From: Linnemannia schmuckeri
Lineage: Eukaryota > Mortierellomycota > Mortierellomycetes > Mortierellales > Mortierellaceae
Assembly: GCA_029449235.1 (NCBI GenBank)
Contig: JANATG010000003.1
Coordinates: 682,001-746,000 of the forward strand
Length of the DNA stretch: 64,000 nucleotides
Direction of reading: 5' to 3'
Position 1 is the first letter of the stretch. Every line of letters starts with the position of its first letter. Positions 34,301 through 45,752 of the stretch are shown piece by piece. Made by a program: the position numbers and the translations under genes. The notes below the pieces were generated by a model. That model did no database searches. It was not told where the DNA came from and saw nothing but the letters and a program-made list of their open reading frames with translations.

Positions 34301-34640
34301 GACCGACGTTACCCAAGTTCAAGGGCAAGTTGCCAAGCGGGTTCTTGAGGTGGGCACCGGCATGGACGGTGACAGTGGTCGAGGAGTTGATGAAGACTCC
34401 GACGTTGGTGATGTTGACCATGCCTGGGATGAGGTACTGAACGGCGGAGTTCTTGGGCTTGGGCACCATAGAGCCGAGACCGCCGAGGATGATAGAGCTT
34501 GGGGTGGCAGCGGATCCAAAGGTCACGTTGGCGGTGGCGGCAGGCATAAGGGAGGTCGCGATCACGGCGACTCCTGCTATGCCTGTCATTGCTAACAACG
34601 ACCTCAACATTGATCCCCTAGTATCTGAGGGGGACGGCAT
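28329..34640 (-). pseudogene. C2: DUF3712-type repeat paralog of C1, five frameshifts
   Basis: Same order as C1: ATG 34640 (MPSPSDTRGS, then a hydrophobic signal-like segment), one intron at 33536-33648 at the same place and phase as C1 intron 1, and the same C-terminal domain ending at 28329. C1 intron 2 and its flanking unit are absent; instead C2 has three NSPQVIG-type units where C1 has one. Reading needs five frame corrections, near 34232, 33849, 33213, 32413 and 29073. Each fits loss of one base (the one near 33213 alongside a missing codon), usually from a short G, C or T run. Between them frames stay open for up to about 1100 codons with no stop. So this is either a very young pseudogene or a live gene with consensus errors. 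If live it would be a secreted or luminal repeat protein of about 2060 residues. The short open pieces are not separate genes. Confidence 0.8.
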
Positions 34641-37600
34641 GAGAGAGGGGTGGGTTTTCGGTCGGGGGCGAGAGTGGCAGGTAATCTTTCCCTGTGGTAG
34701 TATGTATTGTGCGTGGGTCCTTGGATTCCTGTGAGGCGGACAAAAGTAACATATAAACTGGACGCGTCAGTTGGAGGGAATGAGAAGGAAGGTCATTGGT
34801 TCGTGGTTCATCGATTTATCATGTGATCTATAGAACATCCTTCCTCTGAACGGCATCACTGTTCCTTCCTTGCTCCTGAAACACCCCTCTTCATAACGAA
34901 CAAGCCGAGTAAGAGAAGAGAAGAAGGAGGGTATAAGGTCAAAAAGAAAGAGACGGTTGGTTGTTCAATCGCTTCCTTGTAACGCGGTATGAAAAAGGTA
35001 TGCGTCTATGAATAAAGGTGGCTTTGGGCATGCATCAAAAAATGAAAGATTGATTCTTTGGAAAATGTTTACAAAAATGGACTAGTGTGGTGGGACAACG
35101 AACACATCGCACAATTCGCGTTGCTGTTGCTTCTGCGTCTTTGTTGTTGTTTTTGTGGCTGGATTGTTGTTTTTGAGGTGAGAAAAGTGAACAGGAATGT
35201 ATCGTAGTACTTGGTGTTTCTTGTTTTTGTTGAGAAAATGGTGAGTTTATGGAGAATGAAAAGGGAGAGAGTGGAAGAAAGTGTGCGTACTTGCTTGCGC
35301 AAGAGTCCTTGTTGGCGAAGGAGAAAGGAGCGTATGGCACGGATGAGCAGAAGGAGTGAGGAGGGTTGTGAAGGTATATGTGTATACAGGAAGGAGGGAG
35401 ACGGGCTACTTGCATACAGGTGCACGCTTGAAGGAATGTTGGTCAAGGATATGAGTGATATGAACGTCTGTAGAAGGTGGGAGGATGGAATGAAAGGATA
35501 GGAGGAGAAGAGGAGAAGGAGGAGGAGGAAAGGGAGGGTAGATAAAAGGAATAAAGGAAGAGAGGGTAAAGGAGGAAAAGAGGGTGGTAAAATGACAAGA
35601 AGAAAGAAAGAAGGGAAAAGAAAAAAGGGTGAGTTCAAGGAGGAATGGTTGAGTTCTCAAATATCAGTCGAGTCAGCTGTGGGGAAAGTAATGGAGAGTA
35701 TGTGCAATTGAAGGATCAAATGGAATGAACTGTGTGCTCTCCATATCCAGGGGCAGGGGGGATGGATAAAAGGCGCATGCTTGCCCGTAAGCAACCAGCG
35801 GTTAACTGCCCATATTACATCTCAACTGCTTCCACTGTCATCCAGTCACTCGCTCTGTCAGTCATTCGACTTTGCTGCATTTTCCTCCTTGATGTCTTTG
35901 CACTCTCCTGTTTTCACTTTGCCTCTCAGGTGGAAGTGATTCTTCTTTTGCTCTACTGCCCACAAGGGTCTCCGCCTCCGTATAATTTTGTATTCGTGTA
36001 CTTTGAATACACTTTAACAAAAATCGTGCATGCTGATGCCAAATTTACGGTTTGGCCAATGACAAAGTCTGCACAGTCGTCAGAGTGGAGGGAGAAGGAA
36101 GGGAAAGGGGATGGCTCGAGTCGGGCAACGGGAAGGGAAGAAAGTAGAGACGAAGTGGTCGCGAGCGGAGGCAAGTTAATCCCCCTTTACTTCTCAGAGG
36201 GAAAAGGAATACATTGAGCATGGGGCATCAAAGTTCTGGGGTGTTGGAGTGGATGAATGAACGATGGCTGGTGAATGATGAAAGACGACAATTTGTCCGT
36301 CTCGTGTCCATATCCATATCACAGTAGGTTTCATCACTTTAAAAAGCGGCATCTGGACTCTCTCTTTTCTTGCATTCGACACAGAGACGAATAGACGCCG
36401 AATACAAATAAAGAACAATATAAAAGACGGATGGTTCAATATTATTACAAGCAGGGGTGCCTGAACCGAATACCGCATGTGGCGCCCATTCACACACTGC
36501 GTAAATAAAAGATGTTAGCACCCACCCACACTCCTCCTAGCTGGCTATTATTTTCCTCTCGTACCCATACGTACTGGTAGCCAACCCACGACTGCGATGC
36601 CCCTCCTCGAATCAAGGTTGCAAACAAACATGTCGGCCCGTATTCCTTGCCTTAATTGATCTTGATTAAGCGACCTACGGAGGTGAAATTAAGGATTGGT
36701 TGAGAATAGATGTCTCTATGATCAATCCGCTACCATGCTGTATAATAATGCTTTTTTTTTTTGTACACGAATGCTGTTTGCTCTACCCGCCCAACCCCCC
36801 TCAGACCCAAAAACGCGATATCGGTTTGTGTTGGTGTTTTTCTATAATTTTGTGTGTTGCTTTAAGAGAAAACGAGAGATGGTCATGCGATGATAGTCAT
36901 TACTCTACTGAAGTAGGTTGGGTTTGAGCGTTCTCCCCCCACCGATTGATTAAAATGCGTTGTGCACCAAGGAGAGAACAAAACCCAGCTTGGTTCACAA
37001 CTAGGATAGAAAAAGGAAGCAAACATGGTGAACATGGTCGCCAAACCATCAACTGGATCCTGGTAGTCCAGTGTTCGGTATGTGAAAATAAATGGAAAGG
37101 CAAGACAATGCCCCTTACCCCTGCATTTCCCTCTCCGCTTTGCAGTCATGATAAAGTAACCTTAAAAAAAGCCCTTCGTCCCATCCAAGATGGGGGTGTT
37201 TTGTTTGTCATTCTTATTTTGTTGCAGTTCCTTTTCTAGTCACTCTGCGGTTGGCAACGAAGAAGTACACACGCATACATGCCTTTAGGAACATTGGCGA
37301 CACAAGCTGAAGAGGGAAGGATACGGGGATCAAGCGCTGAGTTGAGAGCATGTCTACAAGATTTTAAAAGTACGGTCCAGATTTCAAGACTAGGGTACAG
37401 TACCGGTACACCTGAATAGATGCTGCTGTTGTTGCTTCTGTTTGTTGTTGTCTTGATATTCCTGGCAGTGGTGTTACTAATAGGTTACTTTGTTGCTGTT
37501 GTTGTTGTTCTGTCATGCTGTCGAGGAACAATGGCGTTTGAGTGGAGAGACGATGAAAAAGAACCCCAAAGGGAAGGGGCTCTCAATGTTCACTCTGTTC

Positions 37601-38730
37601 CTTCATGCCTCACCATGGCGGTCATTCCTCCCTCGATGGGAGTAGACTTTTCTCCAAAGAGGCGAAAACAAGCGTATGGCCTTCATTTGTCTCTTTTAGT
37701 ACTAGACCTGAACGCAAATTGGAATTCTCTGTAAACTAAAGAACTCAATCGGAGCATCGTAGGTTACAGGAGTACAAAGGAGGCGGATACATAGAGAAAA
37801 AAAGAGTGCATATGCATGCGAACAAAGAAACAACAGCAGCATGCCAACCGACAATAAAAACAACAACAGGGTATAGAAAAAGGTGTGAACAACAATGGGA
37901 GTCTGGCCATTGGGATATGTCTCTGCTGATGCTGCTGCTGTTGTTTTATTTTACCCCGGCTATTTACACATGCAGATTTTAGTGTTCCCAAGTGCCCACT
38001 CGTCCTTGTTTGTTGCCCTTCGCTTCTTGTGGAGAGAGCTCCCTCCTCTCTTCATCGATCTCGCTCTCCCACACAAACGCCATTAGAAAATAAAGTGAAA
38101 GTGAACCTGTGTTCTCTGTTTTTATGTGTCCATCCCCCTTCCTTCCTCCCTTCTCCGAGGCATCTCTACCTGTCTGTCCATTCGCCATCGCCAAAGCCCA
38201 AATTAAAGTGAAAAACACATATAAACACATCTCTGTCGAACCAAGCTCCTCTAGCTCGCCCTCCTTGTTCTTTCTTTCTCCAATTCTGTCGTTCGTGCTG
38301 ACATACGGTATAAAAGCTAAGTCCAGCCATCATTCCATTCACGAGTCACAGCTCTGCAACCGCTCGCCTAGTATCTTCATGGCAACATTGTCGCTGCAAG
38401 AGATTCCATGACGAGATCCAGAACGCGCATTATCTACCAAATTGGATTTGAGTTCTCCCCCTTGTACGACAAACAATAGAGTGGTCTGATGTTTTTTTGT
38501 ATATTTCACTCGCTCTTCACTCTTCAGTCCTGCGTGTCTTTCATGGGGGAGTCCTGGTTCTCGCTTCCTATCCTAATGCTAAGCACATTACCTCGAAGAA
38601 CCGCTTCGGGCAAAAGAGAATATCTTGCGAGGTAACAGCAGCGGCGGTCTGGCTATCCATGGGTTCGCGTCATTTGCTCTCACTCAGTCCTACAGATATA
38701 CCATAGCGATAATGTAAGTTTTTTTTTTTA
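34641..38730. other. gene-poor stretch, 4.1 kb
   Basis: No frame here has convincing protein features. The region 35240-35650 is strongly purine-rich on the + strand (GGAGGA, AAAGAAAG) and gives spurious Leu/Ser/Pro-rich frames on the minus strand. GTTGTT-type tracts occur near 37420-37510. An unspotted non-coding RNA cannot be excluded. Confidence 0.45.
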
Positions 38731-38931
38731 CATTTCTTTCATCAGCGTAGTCACAAATTTATTTAACTAGGTAAAAAAGGACGAGGTGGTCAAAGATACT
38801 TGCCCATAGCACTTTTCAGTCAAGTATTGTTAGAGTGTCTTTGCGTTTCTTTCCTCAGCGCAATTGAAAGTTTATTCGACAGTGAAAAAAGGCAAAGTGG
38901 TCATAAAGACTTACTTAGAGCGCCTTCCAGT
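38731..38931. repeat. imperfect tandem duplication of a gene 3' end
   Basis: 38731-38820 and 38844-38931 are diverged direct copies: both run from a TTTCTTTC.TCAGCG start through a GTGGTCA.AAAGA segment to a C.TTCCAGT/TTTCAGT end. The right copy contains the last codons and stop of the neighbouring minus-strand gene; the left copy is a decayed duplicate with 3' flanking DNA. Confidence 0.6.
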
Positions 38932-39658
38932 AAAGCACCTTGTCGTTATCACCGCCAATGACCTTGTCGCCACCAATAAATCCATTCTTTTTCAAAAACT
39001 GGACCATTCCTGGGAATGCTCTGGGGATTGTATGAACCGTCAGCACACCCGATCCTTGTCCGTTGCTTTTCCACTCGAGAACATCCTGCTCGAGCTGCGC
39101 AAGACACTGGCTCATGAGCCGGTGACGTCTCTGCTCAGGATCGGATCCACACAACCAGATATGCGTAGCTCCCTTGACAGAGACCAACACCTCTGCCTCT
39201 GATGGTAACTTGTGCGTCTCTCCGTTGTTTGTCGAAGGAATTGTCTTGGCAATAGACGGTTTGTGGATCGCAAAGAGGAATGACGAGAACGCTTCCTTAC
39301 CACCGTCCTGGTCTGCTGGACAACTAGTGGTCGCATAAATAACTCCTGCCTCGGAGGCTAGCTTGGGTGGCAGCGTGAGAACATCGACATAGGGATCGTT
39401 GTCTGACTGGGATGTCTCGACGGCGCCTTGGTAGAGACGACGATGCCACTCGGACATGTTGCAGGTCTTTGAGACGTTGACAGAGTCACCCATGCCCATC
39501 TGTCGGAACTCTGTCATGAAGAGGATGGTCGAGAACATTGTCAGGTTGGGCAGGTTGATCTCTGCTGGGACAGTGCTGTCAGCGTTACTGGCCTTGCTGT
39601 TGTCAGTGTCGGCGAGAAGGTTGATTGCCTTGTGCGTGAATCTGTACAGTCGAACCAT
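38915..39658 (-). CDS. GNAT-like acetyltransferase-fold protein, 247 aa
   Basis: Single exon, MVRLYRFTHKAINLL to YWKAL. The second half has the look of a Gcn5-related N-acetyltransferase fold: a beta strand before IWLCGSDPEQRRHRLMSQCL (compare the family's strand, V-x-P-x-x-R/Q-x-x-G/R-x-G/A loop and helix), a VLTVHTI strand, and AFPGMVQFLKKNGFI followed by a last strand ending VLYWKAL, as in the usual 'FYxKxGF' C-terminus. The acetyl-CoA loop is not canonical (RRHRLM instead of Q/RxxGxG/A), so activity is uncertain. The first half is poorly conserved and holds no motif I know. Transcribed away from the cyclin at 40073, with 414 bp between the two starts. Confidence 0.6.
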   Translation of the reverse strand: MVRLYRFTHKAINLLADTDNSKASNADSTVPAEINLPNLTMFSTILFMTEFRQMGMGDSVNVSKTCNMSEWHRRLYQGAVETSQSDNDPYVDVLTLPPKLASEAGVIYATTSCPADQDGGKEAFSSFLFAIHKPSIAKTIPSTNNGETHKLPSEAEVLVSVKGATHIWLCGSDPEQRRHRLMSQCLAQLEQDVLEWKSNGQGSGVLTVHTIPRAFPGMVQFLKKNGFIGGDKVIGGDNDKVLYWKAL

Positions 39659-40072
39659 GTTGCCTAAATGCGGCCTTGCCCTTGTGCGTGTCTGTGGTGA
39701 TAGTGATGGCTGCTGTTGACCTGTTGCGATGAGTGTCCCTTCTTATTCTGTCTGCGTGTGTTTCTCCAAGTAAGACAGTCACGTTTTTTGCGTTTTTTTT
39801 TGGTGGCGTCTTCATTTGGCATTGGAGTCTGGTGGCCAGCCCTCCCTTTTTTCTCAGTTTCCTTGGCTGATTGTCGTACTCATCGCACCCTTCGCTCTCC
39901 TCATTCCAACACCTTCCAGGCAACAAAAGTGCAAAACAGCGCCTCAACTCTTCCTCCACACCGCCTTTGATCTCCCTTGGCCCCCTCTCTCTCTTTTAAC
40001 TTTTCTTGCTCACACTTTCACGCCCCTTCACAAAGAACGCGCCCAGAGCAGAGCTGGACGGGTGCTTCTATT
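39659..40072. other. head-to-head spacer (GNAT-like / cyclin)
   Basis: 414 bp between two divergent start codons, so it must hold both promoters. No clear TATA box seen. Confidence 0.5.
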
Positions 40073-42285
40073 ATGCTTCCAACTCAGTCCTCGCTTCGAA
40101 CAGCACGCAACCCGAGGAACCGTCCTCAAAACGCATCTGCACGCCACTCTACCGACCAAGACAATAAGGAGAACGTTCCCGATCCACACACAGAAGTACT
40201 TTTTCAGCAACAATGCCGACGCTCGCTCTACTCGCCCCCTTTTGTTCCTGCACTTGTGATCACACTACTGACTACTGGATCACTCATATAAAATGTTCTG
40301 CTGTTGTGCAAAATAGAACTCGAGCGTCATCACCAACGCGACGGCTACATCCACAACTCCTCGGGAACCCTTGAAAGCAACTGGCGAAGAAAACAAACTT
40401 CGAGTGTCTATCCCACGACCACCACCCTCTATAATTCCTGATCCAAAACGGCGATATTATAAACAACATGGCAGCAAAGTCAGGATCCAAACAACAACAG
40501 TGACCACCAACTATGGAGGAGTCAACCTGCTCAAACTCCCAGGCAACTGCAACGCTCTCCTTAAGCAACCCTACCGTCCCCTTCGATCCAAACAGTCGCT
40601 TGCTCAAAGCCAGGCTCGTATGGGTGACGTACCACGACCAGCCACTAGGCTGCCTTTGTCGGAGCTTATCAACGCAAGAGTGGCTGCAGGTTGGAGCAAC
40701 CCAGATCAAATAGCTACATCAAAATCGTTGTCTCCTTTTGTCAGGACCACCAAAACTATCGCAGCGGCTACGGCGGAAAAGTCTACAACTACAGCCCGTT
40801 CGCCAACTACAGGTCGATACCGGGAGGCTATTGACACAACAAATCGACGCACAATCGTTGTGGAAAAGGAGGTAAAGGACGTCCCTTCGCATGCACTAAA
40901 GTCAACTCCCCCCACAAGTGAACCAGCTCATCGACGCTTAGCAATCTTACCATCGCCTGGAGCTCGTCTGACTCGGAACGCCACAACTGCACCCACCCAA
41001 CCCGCCGCGCCTATCGAACGCCTTGAGGAGCCTAGTGCTACCGATGTAACATGTCGAGCGCGGGGTCCAGTACATGCGGATGCACGACTGGTAACAACGA
41101 CCATAGAGTATACAGCAACACATACCGGACTTGAGCGATCGGTTATAGCTGAGGAAGCAGGATCCGCTGATACAAAACGTGGGAAGCGCCGACGAGAAGC
41201 CGACGAGTCTGATGAGTTGCAGCGCACTCTTCGGATCCAGGAGGTGGAGGACCCTATGCTGGTAGGCGAGTATTCTGAGGGCATCTTTTCATACATGCGT
41301 GAACTCGAGGTAATAATATTCGCTTTCGTGATTTTGCATGACTTTTGTGCACCACCGGTCATATGCGCAAAAACTCAACCTTCTACCCGCCTCCTCGACA
41401 CATATACATAGATCATGCTGGCGCCCGCGATCGGTTACTTGGAGAGCAGACCAAGAGATGCTTGGTCGGTTCGGCGAATCTGTGTGGATATCGCCTGCAG
41501 AGTGTGTGACAGTCTCAATACCATAGGTGAGACAGTCTTCTTGGCTGTCAATCTACTGGATCGATATCTCAGCTGTCATACCCTGCAGAGTAACTACCAC
41601 CAGCCACGCATATTGATTGTCACCTGTGTCCTGATCGCGTCAAAGTTCGAGGAGCGCAACCCATTCGCGCGTGTGATCGACTTTCTCCATATTCTTGAGC
41701 GATTGGGGTTGCCTCTTCTTGACCCGGCCGTCTTTCGAGCGGGAGAACGGCACCTCTTACAGTTGTTTGATTACAAACTCGGGTGGCCTGGCCCACTGTC
41801 GTTCTTGCGTCGGTGCTCGCGCGCGGACAACTGCGACCAAGCTGCTCGTTTGGTGGCAAAATACATTCTCGAGGCCATCCTGGTCGATGAGCGATTTGTG
41901 CTTTACCGGCCATCTTTGCAAGCAGCAGCAGCTCTGTACATCGGACGATCCATGCAAGGTCGCGAGGACTGGGTGAGTGTCACTTTGCTCTTTTCCTTTT
42001 TTTAAAGTTCGCACTGTGCTGCTCGCTCTTCGACTTGGCTGCTGACATCGAAACTCTTTCGTTTTTTCACTCGCGCTATGTATGCAGCCTGCCATTCTGG
42101 TTGAGTACTCGGGGTACTCGTTTACAGAGATGGAACCGGTGGTGCTGGACATGATCTCATTCCTGAGCGAGAGCTATGTCACCCGTACGGCCCCATTCCA
42201 CAAATACCAGACTAGACGCCGCTCGTTTGTCTCGCTCTTAGTCGCCCGCTGGATTGAACGCCGATCACACATTCAAATCCTCTAA
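40073..42285 (+). CDS. divergent B-type cyclin with KEN box, 624 aa
   Basis: Exons 40073-40195, 40317-41309, 41412-41972, 42088-42285; introns of 121, 102 and 115 nt. Exon 1 encodes DNKENVP, a KEN box that would mark the protein for APC/C-driven destruction. The KEN exon is joined by phase and splice consensus only, so the exact start is less certain than the rest. A long basic, disordered stretch follows, then the cyclin fold: SYMRELE (end of exon 2), ETVFLAVNLLDRYLS, LIASKFEER (cyclin-box Lys and Glu kept), and C-terminal box FLRRCSRADN to EYSGYSF. The intron after YMRELE is at the same place and phase as in the second cyclin at 54916-57107, so the two are paralogs. The MRAIL-like CDK-contact segment is altered (VRRICVDIACRV, with the Trp of VDWL lost). 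It should partner a Cdk1-type kinase, but specificity may have changed. Confidence 0.82.
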
Positions 42286-44225
42286 CGCACCGCCTTGTTG
42301 TGTCCATGACTCCTCTCATACCTCTCTCTCCCACCTCACCATCCATTTGTATCAATTCATGCACACTAATGCACAATGTACTTTTACCTTCACTTCTTCA
42401 TTGCATGTCTACACTGCTACACCTACACGTCTAGAGACATGATACCCTTCATTCTCATTCTGCACTCGCCATTTATTCGTTTCTCACTTGCCTGTTTCGC
42501 TTATCCTTTCTTTCTCTTCTCTTTCGCTTGTAACAAAATAATAAACGAGAGGTCCAAAGAAAAAAACAATCGAGGTGGACCGCGCTTCCAATATTCAGTG
42601 GCTCGATGCACCTTGATAGGATCAACCAATCGAGAGAAAAAAATATCGCATACTGTCAAAACGGTGATTCTCAAAAAGAATATTCAATCAATTCTTGGAC
42701 ACTCTAGACTTTTCACACTGACTAAACTATGTAGCAAAGGCAATTAACAATGAGTTTAATTCAGAAAGTCAAAGAAAGAAAAAAAACTTTAAAAACGCTT
42801 TCGATATGCAACGAGAACGTGGACAGTAGAATGAACAGCTGTATCAGCATCCTCCGACCGGTTCTTGATGGGTGTTCCCATTTTCGATCAACAATTTCGA
42901 CCGTACTAACGATAAAATTTGTTTACCCTCGACCACCTTCGCGCGCCAGCCGCGACTGGTACAGAAAAAATTTCAAAAAAAAACTTTCTTGACGCTTTGA
43001 ATGTCAAAGGAGAACGGGGAGAATGGTTTGTCAAATAGTATCCGTCCTACTTGGCCTCCTTTTTCAAGTACGCGTCGACAGATTGGCGAAGCCCTTACAC
43101 CCTCGTTATCGTATCCTTGCTGCAGCCTTTCGTTTCCCGGATATCTTTGTCCATTACGGTGAGCTTTGAGAAAAAATCTCAGAAGCCTGTCGAATGGCAT
43201 ATAATAAATGTAGAAGAGGGGTTTGTAAGTATGACTTTTGTCACTCTTGGATACATCGTAAAAATAATAAACGATGGTATGAGCATGGATTACGTTTGAA
43301 TGCTTCTCTCAAAAAAAAAAAAAAAAAAAAAAAAGGCAACATTTTTTCTTACTCGTCTTTAACTTTGTACGCGTCAGCGACGCGTTTCCTCTGTATTTCG
43401 ATTGTTTTTGAAGGTTGCACGATCTGCAAATACCTTAAACGCTTTCAGATCCTTCTTGACATCTATGTCACATTCCTGAGAAAAATTGATTAGGACTCTC
43501 TCCCAAGCTAAAAAAAAAAAAAAAAATTGAAAAAAATCGCATCATCTTTTGTAGTTGACCGTGAACAAAAAAAACGATGAACAAGGTCAGGCAAGTTATA
43601 CAAAGAATATATATGTACCGGCGGATTCCTGCTCACAATCGACATACTCGATCCCAGAGCTTGTTTTTCAAGACCTTTCGATGTACAATTTTAAGACGAG
43701 ATTGGCACTACTCTTTGCCGTTCTCCGATATCAACTCGAATTCTTGAATATGCTTTCAGTTTCCTTGAGTAGCTTGGCAGTCCTCTTGAATTTGAAATAG
43801 ATAGTGCTGTAGGCGGCAGGGCGATAAGAAAGTTGGAGGACGAGACAAGGGATAAACATGCTTGTTAGTGAACACTGCTTGACCGGTTGGATTTGAGACG
43901 AGCGATTGAGCGGCTGGATACGCAGAGGGCCCCATGAATAATTGAAAATCGAGGGGGATACACACTGTCCAGGAAAGGCGGGTGAGCGCTGGAGGCGCGT
44001 GGTGATTGTGACCGATGTTCCGTATTCCTGACCGCCCACCTTGTTCGATACTATACTATATTATGTCGTTTTCTTCTGTCTCTTTGAAGGAGTTGTTTTC
44101 TCCGCCTTCACACCACACACCGCATCCACAGATGCCCAAATCTTTTCCAAAAACGAAAAGATAAAAAAGAAAGCAATTTGTAAGTCTTCGAGAAAAAAAA
44201 TAGTACGTTTGTGTTATTCACTCCT
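42286..44225. other. AT-rich spacer, no gene seen
   Basis: Short frames only. Similar AAAAA..CTTTCTTGACGCTTT-like phrases recur near 42785, 42975 and 43440, and AAG..TACGCGTC near 43065 and 43365, suggesting old degenerate repeats. An A-run occurs at about 43311-43334. Confidence 0.45.
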
Positions 44226-44397
44226 GGGGGTTATTCAGTAAGTAAAAGTACGCGGGATGTAAACAATAACGAATGAACGGCAGCCAATCACCCGGAGTGC
44301 AAAAATACACTAGCGGGTGTTCCACAACCGAATGATTGGCTGCCGCTCATTCGTTATTGTTTACATCCCGCGTACCTTTACTTACTGAATACCCCCC
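44226..44397. mobile_element. foldback MITE, 172 bp
   Basis: Two arms of about 70 bp, 44226-44295 and 44328-44397, are near-perfect inverted repeats (ends GGGGGTTATTCAGTAAGTAA and, reverse-complemented, GGGGGGTATTCAGTAAGTAA) around about 32 bp. There is no coding capacity. I see no clear target-site duplication, so the superfamily is open. It could fold into one long hairpin if transcribed. Confidence 0.85.
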
Positions 44398-45251
44398 TGA
44401 CAATGGCGCTGCACAAGAGAAGGAAAACTTGCACTATACCTTCCAGATTCGTTCCACCGATCGACATGCGTTTTTAGGCTTTTTGATTTCGGCGGCCCAT
44501 ACTATTTACACCGATGGAGTTAGATCGTAGAACAAAGAAACACGCGTGGGGAGTCACTTTAGTAGTACACAAAAACATTGTTCATTTTTATTTGCTTTGT
44601 CAATGTCAGCGAATGGGAGACTAAGCTCTTACCTTAATTATTCACCATAATACTCTACAAGTTCGAACGATTTCCGCGATGCTCCATCCACCTATCTATG
44701 TGAACAGAAAAAATACAAGAGAGCTCAACCAAATCTTCATCAGCCAAAGATAAGAATTGCGCTGTGCAGGCAGATTCAATACACTGAGGTACCGTTTTTT
44801 AAGAAATGAGTGGCAACAGCGATGGGGACAAATTGTACCTTGCACAGCCATTTGCTGGACCGGAAGTAATTCGCAAGGGTTCGAGAAACCGATACTTGGC
44901 GATGTCTTAAACCTGGGTGCGATTGGACTGTGCTCAGCAAACCCCGAGTGTGGAAAATGGGCTGAGAAGATGTCGGCACTGCAGGTGATGCAGAATTACC
45001 GACGTCGGTGATTCCACAGCAAGGTAAGAAGACGATGGAGGGACGGTGAAAGCAACAAAGAAAAAAAGAAAGGCGATGGGAGACAATAATACGCCTTCAT
45101 GCGCGTCCTTTCACGAAGAGTGATCACTGGACGTGACCAAAGTGCCGGCAGACCATGTAGCCATCAATACAGCGTGAGCGCTCGTGAACCAACAACGTCA
45201 TTCTCTTCCAAAAATAATAGCGTCGGCAGCACCAACAAGGTAGCAGTATTA
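44398..45251. other. spacer between MITE and Tc1-like element
   Basis: No gene seen; an open frame at 44757-45011 has no recognisable feature. Confidence 0.4.
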
Positions 45252-45472
45252 CAGTAGGTCAAAAAATCGTTGCAGTGTTTTTACATTTTTTCTTTTTTCT
45301 TATTTTTCAAGATAACTTCTCTATCTCGCCTATCCAGCCCTTCTAATACTAAAGAAAGCCCATTCATCCAGGAACGCTATAAAAAAGTTTCATAGCACTG
45401 TGATCATTTGTTGTAGAGAAATGACTAGAAAGATCAAGACTGGTCATTGCAACAGTTTTTTGACTAGCCTAC
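45252..45472 (+). repeat. left terminal inverted repeat of outer Tc1-like element
   Basis: Matches the reverse complement of 49565-49786 up to GACTAGCCTAC, after which the sequences diverge. Very long compared with the 20-60 bp repeats of classical Tc1. Confidence 0.92.
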
Positions 45473-45752
45473 AACTTTAGTAATTATGGCGCCTAGCTAA
45501 TACTAGAACGTTCCATAATTGCATTAGTCATCTATTAGAATGTCTGCTGGATTAGTAAGCAAAGATATATTGCGCGTTTCAATAAAAATGAACAAAAAAA
45601 GTGACTACTAATCTGGCATTAGATCTAATCCTTCCAGCCTCTAATCTTACTGGTTGTGTCTCTAATCCTCTTCCAAAAAAAAATTTCTACAAACTACCAG
45701 TGCGGTGAAACGCTTTTCGTTTTCTTTTTCACCTATCCTTTTCGCCACAACC

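Noticed and set aside
35069..35660. Minus-strand frames rich in Leu, Ser and Phe
   Set aside because: They arise from a purine-rich + strand stretch with few stop codons; no domain or conserved pattern.
44757..45011. Plus-strand 84-aa frame as a small gene
   Set aside because: No recognisable motif, start context or conservation evidence; length is within chance expectation.
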